Shown: positions 60,918 to 64,000 of the stretch, one piece after another | Layout of the letters: the number at the start of each line of letters is the position of its first letter | How positions within the stretch are numbered: position 1 is the stretch's first letter | Source: Promethearchaeota archaeon | Lineage (GTDB): Archaea; Asgardarchaeota; Lokiarchaeia; Sigynarchaeales; SOKP01 | Direction of reading: 5' to 3' | Assembly: GCA_013375495.1 (NCBI GenBank) | Contig: JABXKC010000007.1 | Span: 1-64,000, forward strand | DNA length: 64,000 nt | Position numbers and translations under genes: made by a program | Notes under the pieces: model-generated | What the model was told of the DNA's origin: nothing | The model's database searches: none | Seen by the model: the letters and a program-made list of their open reading frames with translations, nothing else

Positions 60918-61667
60918 TTATTTCTTTAAGTATAGAGATTTTTTGAATACTAAAGATTCTATTAGACTTTTAAAATTTTCTTCTAAATTGTAAAATTCTA
61001 TCATAGCATAAGGTCCTTCTATATCTTTCAAAGTTGAAAGATGATGAGAATCACATCCAATTGACACTTTAATACTACTTTCCTTCAATTTTCTAAAAAA
61101 GACTTCGTATTTCGAAGAGTAAAATTGTGGATAACTTGAATTGAACTCTATTATTAAATCATATTGTTTTAAGAACGCTAATAATGTATCTAAACCTCTT
61201 GTAATAAAAAATGAAGGATCGAAATGAGCAAGCCCTATTAGGGGAAAATCGTTGTAGTTTTTCTTTTTCCAATAATTGAGAATTTTCCTAAGAAAAGCGA
61301 TTCCTTCAAAACTCTCGAGATATTCGAATAAAATAAAATCAAACTTGTTGGGAGAGATATTGTTAATTATGAACTTCTCAGAACTACTTAAATCTATCTC
61401 TATTCCCTTGAAAAGTGTCAATTTTTTATTTTCCTTAACTAGGAATTCTTTAAATTCAGTTAACTCTTCTAAATACCTCTTAATTTTATCAAGATTATTA
61501 AGATTAGGGATATGATCGGCTTTCCATGAATCTGTAAAATGATCTGTTATGCAAATATAATCTAAGTCCGTTTTCAACGCAGTCATAACAATTAGTCCAA
61601 TGGAATTTCTTCCATCTGAATAATTTGAGTGAATATGTAAATTTAATTTAGGGAATTCTATTTTCAT
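60918..61667 (-). CDS. PHP-domain metal phosphoesterase
   Basis: A 249-residue PHP protein. The first motif NLHIHSNYSDGRN (about 9-21) supplies His, His and Asp; CITDHFTD (about 38-45) the next; GIEIDLSS (about 88-95) a Glu; LAHFDPSF and GCDSHHLS (about 204-211) the last ligands. Members hydrolyse phosphate esters such as histidinol phosphate or phosphodiesters. It is not in a histidine operon, so the substrate is open. Confidence 0.88.
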   Translation of the reverse strand: MKIEFPKLNLHIHSNYSDGRNSIGLIVMTALKTDLDYICITDHFTDSWKADHIPNLNNLDKIKRYLEELTEFKEFLVKENKKLTLFKGIEIDLSSSEKFIINNISPNKFDFILFEYLESFEGIAFLRKILNYWKKKNYNDFPLIGLAHFDPSFFITRGLDTLLAFLKQYDLIIEFNSSYPQFYSSKYEVFFRKLKESSIKVSIGCDSHHLSTLKDIEGPYAMIEFYNLEENFKSLIESLVFKKSLYLKK

Positions 61668-61713
61668 AACTCTATCTCTTAAAATTTCTTACAAAAAATA
61701 TATTTTAAGCTAA

Positions 61714-63585
61714 TTAAATCCCCAGTGATTTTATTTCTTTATTGCGATACCAAGATAAAATTCCAAAAATGAAGAGAATTATTCCAAAAATAAAAAGTAT
61801 TGAAGTAAAAAGAGTTGTTGCTGCGAAACTTGGGATGTTCGTTATAGGTGTTCTGATGTTAACAAAAATATCCTGTATCGAGACGAAACTATTTACGAAC
61901 ATAAACACAATACTAAAAATAATTATTCCTGAGATAAGTTGCAGAACAGCTATTATAAGATTTATATTATGGATTATTTTAGATCTTCTTTTTCCTAAAT
62001 CAATGATCTGAGCATTCCCGATATTAATTGCAACTCTTTCTTTATCAACAAACTTAACATAATAATATGCTAATTCTCTTAGGGGTAATAAATCAAGGAC
62101 AACTGTAATAATTGTAAACACACACACAATAATTAAAACTCTATTGATTATTACCATACCAGGGTTAACAACTGAAAAATTATTAATCGCCCAAATAAAG
62201 AGTCCTATTACGATAGAAAAAAAGAACTTAATACCGGTTAGTGTCAAATTCTTAGAAGGTTTATCAGTAATTACTAATAATTGATAGGTAAAGCCAATTA
62301 CTAATATTATTAGTCCTAAAACTAAAGCTAGAGGCGAAATTAATATTCCTAAAATTACAGCAAAAGCTAAGAAGCATATAAAAATAAAAATAGGTAAAAC
62401 TGGAAAAAATGGTGCCTTGAACGGGCGATCTAACTCTTTTCTCTTTCGCCTTAATTTTACTGCAGCATAATTTACAAACGCAAGTGCAAAAAAGTAGATG
62501 AAATTAGTAATTTCAGCTGTTAATTCATTGCCCGCAAAAATCGTGAACAATAGAACTAAAACAACTGTAATTATTAAACTTAAAGTAGGTAGATCTGATT
62601 TTGATTTAGTCTTTCGAATTTTTTCATGAACAAATCGATCTCTTGCTAAAGCAGTAATTACCGCTACTGCCGATCCCAACGCTGCATTTATTGCTATTAA
62701 CGTTGAAATAATAGCAGCAAAAACCATAAAATAAAAACCAAATGGCCCAATAACGCTTTCAAATACATCAGCTAATAATGCGGGATTACCAATTAAAACG
62801 GCTGGATTTCCTCCTATATCTAATAAAACTACAAATGTAATTGATAAATATATAATTAACGTTATAATTATAGCATATATAATCGTTTTAGGGATGTTTT
62901 TTGAAGGATTTTTTAATTCGGGGTTTAAATAGGCTATGTTTGAAGTTATTGAGGTAAACAAAATAAATAAGAATAAAAAACCCGGAATAATCCCTTCAAA
63001 TTTAATTGGAGGAAGAATAAAATTAGGATTTGTGAATGGTGAGATTAATAATCCAGAAATAATGAAGAAGCCAAACAAGCCTATTAATATGAAGGTTAAC
63101 AGCAACAAGGCTTTGGTAGCGATTTTTTTTTTCCTAAAAATAAAAATGCTTGTAAAAAGAATAGGTAAGATAGATATCATTGTTACTATGATATCTGAAA
63201 TTGGAAGGTTAAATTTTGTAAAAACTTCATTAAACACAGAGGCAAATATCTGGGCTGAAAATGAACATGTTGCGATATTTGCTATCCATAAAAAGAAACC
63301 TATTATAAAAGCTAAGAATCCACCAAGACCTTCTTTGCTAAAATTGTACGCACCTCCAGCGATTGGAAGACTAGTAGAAAGTTCAGCATAATTTAACCCC
63401 GTAAAGAAAATTAGTATCCCCCCTAAAAGGAGACTTAATAATAAACCCGATCCGGCATATTCAATACCTAATCCTAACAAAATAAATATGGAACCACCTA
63501 TTCCACATCCTATACCATATATTATCCCTTGAGATAATTTCAGTGTCCTTTCCTGTAGAATTTCTTTGGGTTTTATCTCATTCAA
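61714..63585 (-). CDS. APC-superfamily amino-acid permease with extra C-terminal membrane domain
   Basis: A 623-residue membrane protein. The first about 430 residues contain 12 helices typical of the amino acid/polyamine permease family, with the unwound first helix GIIYGIGCGIGGSIFILLG (about 20-38) and LSTSLPIAGGAYNFSKEGLGG (about 69-89). After a short linker there are further hydrophobic segments (about 450-520 and 555-615) that ordinary permeases lack. The additional domain could regulate transport. Substrate unknown. The preceding gene on the right edge is on the same strand 70 bp away. Confidence 0.88.
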   Translation of the reverse strand: MNEIKPKEILQERTLKLSQGIIYGIGCGIGGSIFILLGLGIEYAGSGLLLSLLLGGILIFFTGLNYAELSTSLPIAGGAYNFSKEGLGGFLAFIIGFFLWIANIATCSFSAQIFASVFNEVFTKFNLPISDIIVTMISILPILFTSIFIFRKKKIATKALLLLTFILIGLFGFFIISGLLISPFTNPNFILPPIKFEGIIPGFLFLFILFTSITSNIAYLNPELKNPSKNIPKTIIYAIIITLIIYLSITFVVLLDIGGNPAVLIGNPALLADVFESVIGPFGFYFMVFAAIISTLIAINAALGSAVAVITALARDRFVHEKIRKTKSKSDLPTLSLIITVVLVLLFTIFAGNELTAEITNFIYFFALAFVNYAAVKLRRKRKELDRPFKAPFFPVLPIFIFICFLAFAVILGILISPLALVLGLIILVIGFTYQLLVITDKPSKNLTLTGIKFFFSIVIGLFIWAINNFSVVNPGMVIINRVLIIVCVFTIITVVLDLLPLRELAYYYVKFVDKERVAINIGNAQIIDLGKRRSKIIHNINLIIAVLQLISGIIIFSIVFMFVNSFVSIQDIFVNIRTPITNIPSFAATTLFTSILFIFGIILFIFGILSWYRNKEIKSLGI

Positions 63586-63655
63586 GTTTATTCTTTCTGT
63601 ATTATAATTTTCTTGTTAAGTTATCTTAAGATCAAAACTCTACTACTCTGCTCGC

Positions 63656-64000
63656 TTAAGATTTTTCAAGATGAAAAACTCCACTAGCGACTGAGAAAAC
63701 TCCCGCAATTATAAGGATAAGAAAAAGTAAGCCTTCCATTTCGCTAAAATTTAGAACGCCAGCGAAACCGAGTAGTACCAATATTATTATTAGTATTCCG
63801 ACACCAATAATGATGCCCCCGAAAAATTTTGATAATCTATAAACTAACGAGAGGAATTCTAATCTGTGAATTCTACTCTCTTTATCACGAATTTCTTCTT
63901 CTTGAGTGTCAAGTTCTAACTTTAATTTTTGAAGGAGAGATTTAGCATCGTTGGTGCTTTGATCAATAACTTCTTTAGATTTGACAAGTTTTTCATGTTC
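63656..64000 (-). CDS. Coiled-coil membrane protein, C-terminal part (cut by window edge)
   Basis: The last 114 codons of a minus-strand gene that starts beyond the right edge; its stop is TAA at 63656-63658. The visible part begins with a charged coiled coil (SLLQKLKLELDTQEEEIRDK) and continues into two membrane helices (about visible residues 61-81 and 88-107), ending FHLEKS. It ends 70 bp before the permease start on the same strand and may be cotranscribed with it. No family recognised. Confidence 0.6.
   Translation of the reverse strand, partial: EHEKLVKSKEVIDQSTNDAKSLLQKLKLELDTQEEEIRDKESRIHRLEFLSLVYRLSKFFGGIIIGVGILIIILVLLGFAGVLNFSEMEGLLFLILIIAGVFSVASGVFHLEKS

Overview
The window looks like a piece of an Asgard (probably Lokiarchaeia-like) archaeal chromosome. 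The DNA is AT-rich with short AT-rich spacers. Archaeal marks are two geranylgeranyl-reductase genes, an LSm gene followed by ribosomal protein L37e, archaeal-type SepF, a tRNA-splicing endonuclease, a PIN-domain/PilT-type ATPase (PINA) and a tRNA gene with bulge-helix-bulge introns. Eukaryote-like small proteins point to Asgards: a ubiquitin-like protein ending in Gly-Gly, an E1-like adenylating enzyme, a Roadblock protein and a probable longin-fold protein. No rRNA, IS element or CRISPR array was seen. The lineage call is an inference from gene content.

Layout. 0-4 kb: a truncated DeoR-type regulator divergent from a likely L-rhamnose operon (isomerase, tungsten/molybdenum aldehyde oxidoreductase, class II aldolase). 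4-9 kb: carboxylesterase, ChbG/YdjC deacetylase and GH20 hexosaminidase. 8-11 kb: divergent geranylgeranyl-reductase-family flavoproteins. 11-15 kb: small membrane and hydrolase genes. 15-20.6 kb: class V aminotransferase and phosphoglycerate dehydrogenase facing a DUF1015 gene and a molybdopterin oxidoreductase. 20.8-22.7 kb: coiled-coil protein, longin-like protein and tRNA-Leu(UAA). 22.8-28.3 kb: DUF4332-transglutaminase fusion, PadR regulator, PAP2 phosphatase, MFS carrier, nitroreductase. 28.4-33.4 kb: an operon of two thiolase-fold proteins and two DUF35 proteins, then a nitronate monooxygenase-like gene. 33.4-39.1 kb: a possible structured RNA, sepF, and a 2-hydroxyacyl-CoA dehydratase/benzoyl-CoA reductase-like operon with FixC- and FixX-like partners and a duplicated tail fragment. 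39.2-41.3 kb: LSm, L37e, Roadblock, E1-like. 41.5-50 kb: gamma-carbonic anhydrase, Nudix fusion, NadA, acyl-CoA ligase, HTH/zinc-ribbon protein, ubiquitin-like gene, DUF362 ferredoxin. 50-56 kb: flavoprotein, hydrogenase-type protease, SDR, EndA, PINA, ACT protein. 56-64 kb: sirtuin operon with a CoA-transferase/GNAT fusion, zinc-finger protein, PHP phosphoesterase, amino-acid permease and a truncated membrane protein.

Most striking points. (1) tRNA-Leu(UAA) appears to carry two non-canonical introns, one in the D arm (38 nt) and one in the T loop (29 nt); both fit bulge-helix-bulge structures and their removal gives a standard 85-nt class II tRNA. (2) The splicing endonuclease has the catalytic Tyr and Lys at exactly the expected spacing, but the catalytic His position is Ser. 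(3) The ubiquitin-like gene and the E1-like gene have no usable ATG/GTG/TTG start; each has a Shine-Dalgarno sequence 7 nt before an ACG or ATT codon. (4) Two adjacent thiolase homologues have lost the catalytic Cys and the GHP His while keeping DUF35 partners. (5) A rhamnose operon uses an aldehyde:ferredoxin oxidoreductase where lactaldehyde would be made.
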